Shown piece after piece: positions 62,535 through 64,000 of a DNA stretch of 64,000 nucleotides. Positions within the stretch are counted from its first letter, which is position 1. Each line of letters starts with the position of its first letter. Location of the stretch: NCBI GenBank assembly GCA_034687125.1, contig JAQGBZ010000032.1:292209-356208 (forward strand). Reading direction: 5' to 3'. The position numbers and the translations under genes are program-made. The notes beneath the pieces were generated by a model that was not told the DNA's origin, made no database searches, and was given only the letters and a program-made list of their open reading frames with translations. The DNA is from Neelides folsomi (lineage: Eukaryota > Arthropoda > Collembola > Neelipleona > Neelidae).

Positions 62535-64000
62535 CAATCTCCTTACATCATCCAAACCCTTTAAGTCCCCTTCAATTACTTGACCCCGTTAATTCGACCA
62601 TCATCCTCCAAAGACAATTCATGACCCATACATAATCTTCGGTTTTTTACCGAGTCCCTTGCTCCGATCAGGGAGAACTCGGTGACCGAAGTAGGGAATC
62701 TGAATGGTCGGGGCTGGGTGGGTGCAAAGAGTTGGGGAGGAAAGAGTTGGGGAGGAAGGGAGGACTCTGGGAAGGTTCGGAGGGGAGGGAGGGAACGCCA
62801 TCGAGGGTGTCGACCAGAGCCATTTTGCCAAAGTGGAGTGAAAGGCAGTGAGAGATCGATATGCGAGTGGAGCACGAGACATCGGCGACCTGGTCAACGG
62901 CCCGCCTCGACCCGCCGAACCAACCCCGCCGACTGTCCGGACAACTTTCCTGGCCTGTTGGATCCACCCACCTGTGATTGGAACACCCGGGTCAGGGAGT
63001 CGCAGGTGAGGGGCACCCCTTTTTCCCGCATTAGAATCTCCCGAACAGTCGAAAGTGGGTTCGTGGGGAAGGAAACTTCTCTTGACAAGTCTCCCAATGG
63101 TCAATCCACTGTCACTCTCACTTCCTTCCTCCGCCACGTTACGCTCTCACCTCCTCGCTCACCCCGAATTAACTCCTGTTATCTCTCTCATTAGCTAATG
63201 GGAGAGTGAGGAGGGACGGAATATTATATCATTTCCCACTTTCCATTTTTCCGAAAGTTGGACTTCAGGAAGAGAAATTTTACCTTCTTGGGCTCTTACA
63301 TAATAAGTAGTCCAAATAGGAGGAGGAGGAAATCGAACAATGCGTTTAATGAAATGAAAGCTTTGAGAAATTTTTAATATTGAAAGAGAGAAGGATCTCG
63401 TGGAAAAAATTAGACTGGAAGAATTCGTTGATCCTGAACAGACACAGAAAATTGTCCTGAATTGTTTTATTGGACTATAAAAATAAGTGTAATTTTTATT
63501 TAGAGTAAATACTAAATTGTAAGACGTTAAATTGTTTTTTGATTTGACGATGAAAATATTATCGACAATATTTTATTACATAAATTGTGACCTAAATGGT
63601 TCAAATTTTATAATTTTAATACAACAATCAACAAACACGACTGTACCTATGTACAGTCGTAATACTTTATGTTATATAAAGTATTATCTACCAATTTTAT
63701 TTACTTTTGAGCGAGTCTGAATCATATTACTTTTAACAATTCCAATGAATTTTTAAAGTACCGATACTTGATAAACAATATTATAAAATGGTGTAATATA
63801 ATAATCTTATGCTTATTGTTAGTTAGTTAAATTAATAACGATTAACGTATATAGCTTAAAGTATAAATTCGTATTGACTGATTTATAAAGTGTAATATAA
63901 ACCACCAACCAAACATAATAAATATTTATACTCTATTCCATTTGAGAAGATTATTGAGAATTGAATCATGTTACTTGACCGGGCAATCGAATGTCATGTC
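62535..64000. other. GC-rich block and AT-rich right end
   Basis: 62650-63190 is much richer in G+C and CpG than the rest of the window and is open in several frames on both strands, as happens by composition. On the plus strand CAG|GTGAGG at 63005/63006 is a strong donor, so a first exon of a gene running off the right edge is possible. On the minus strand ATG 62823 (MALVDTLDGVPSLPSEP) opens 51 codons in a good context. No family is recognised in any frame. It is probably a promoter/CpG-rich start region. 63200-64000 is AT-rich, with two hairpins. Confidence 0.4.
63637..63686. repeat. Two adjacent perfect hairpins
   Basis: First stem ACGACTGTAC with a CTAT loop (63637-63660). Second stem TAATACTTTAT with loop GTTAT (63660-63686). 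Both stems are perfect and they share one base. Confidence 0.8.

Noticed and set aside
62619-63194. Long overlapping open frames on both strands in the GC-rich block (170-172 codons)
   Set aside because: Frames open on both strands through high G+C; the minus-strand frame begins with GTG, and no frame shows a recognisable domain.

Overview
This is animal nuclear DNA. It is AT-rich, and its genes have many short exons with GT-AG (and two GC-AG) introns. They encode metazoan families such as Popeye, TMEM39, SH3BGR, SETD4, ABCB7, GET1/WRB and GID8. A decayed Tc1/mariner-type transposon and a small mariner-like MITE sit in introns. The protein divergence, compact introns and a WAP-type secreted cysteine-rich gene suggest an arthropod, perhaps a crustacean such as a copepod. 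The species is inference. Exon boundaries were worked out by hand from reading frame, phase and splice sites, without transcript data.

Layout. 1-1664: 3' part of RMI1 (+). 1925-4772: secreted cysteine-rich gene with a WAP-like end (-), holding a dead Tc1-like element in an intron. 5939-10615: USF3-type bHLH factor (-). 11167-11787: unrecognised three-exon 88-residue gene (+). 13733-15906: phosphoserine aminotransferase (+). 16774-17739: stand-alone RAD54B N-terminal-type domain protein (+). 18419-19622: bacterial-type TatD nuclease (-). 20549-22733: TMEM39 (-), with a 221-bp MITE in one intron. 24788-26511: Popeye-domain protein (-). 27605-28506: GID8 (-). 30100-31012: SH3BGR-type protein (+). 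32660-34099: UPRT (-). 34340-41988: mitochondrial ABCB7 transporter (+), with an intronless SETD4 gene nested in its first intron. 41989-54340: 12 kb without a recognisable gene. 54351-60374: multi-finger C2H2 factor (+). 61184-62367: GET1/WRB (-). The last 1.6 kb holds a GC-rich block and two tandem hairpins.

Most genes are unrelated housekeeping loci, as is usual in an animal genome. Several pairs are head to head over short gaps (UPRT/ABCB7 240 bp, USF3/88-residue gene 551 bp), which suggests shared promoters. RMI1 and the RAD54B-type protein both belong to recombination families, but they lie 15 kb apart.

The most striking structure is at 34792-36022. The intronless SETD4 gene lies in ABCB7 intron 1, and its TAG stop codon supplies the AG splice acceptor of ABCB7 exon 2. 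The two reading frames are in register and separated only by that stop. No bacterial-style system, CRISPR array or operon is present.
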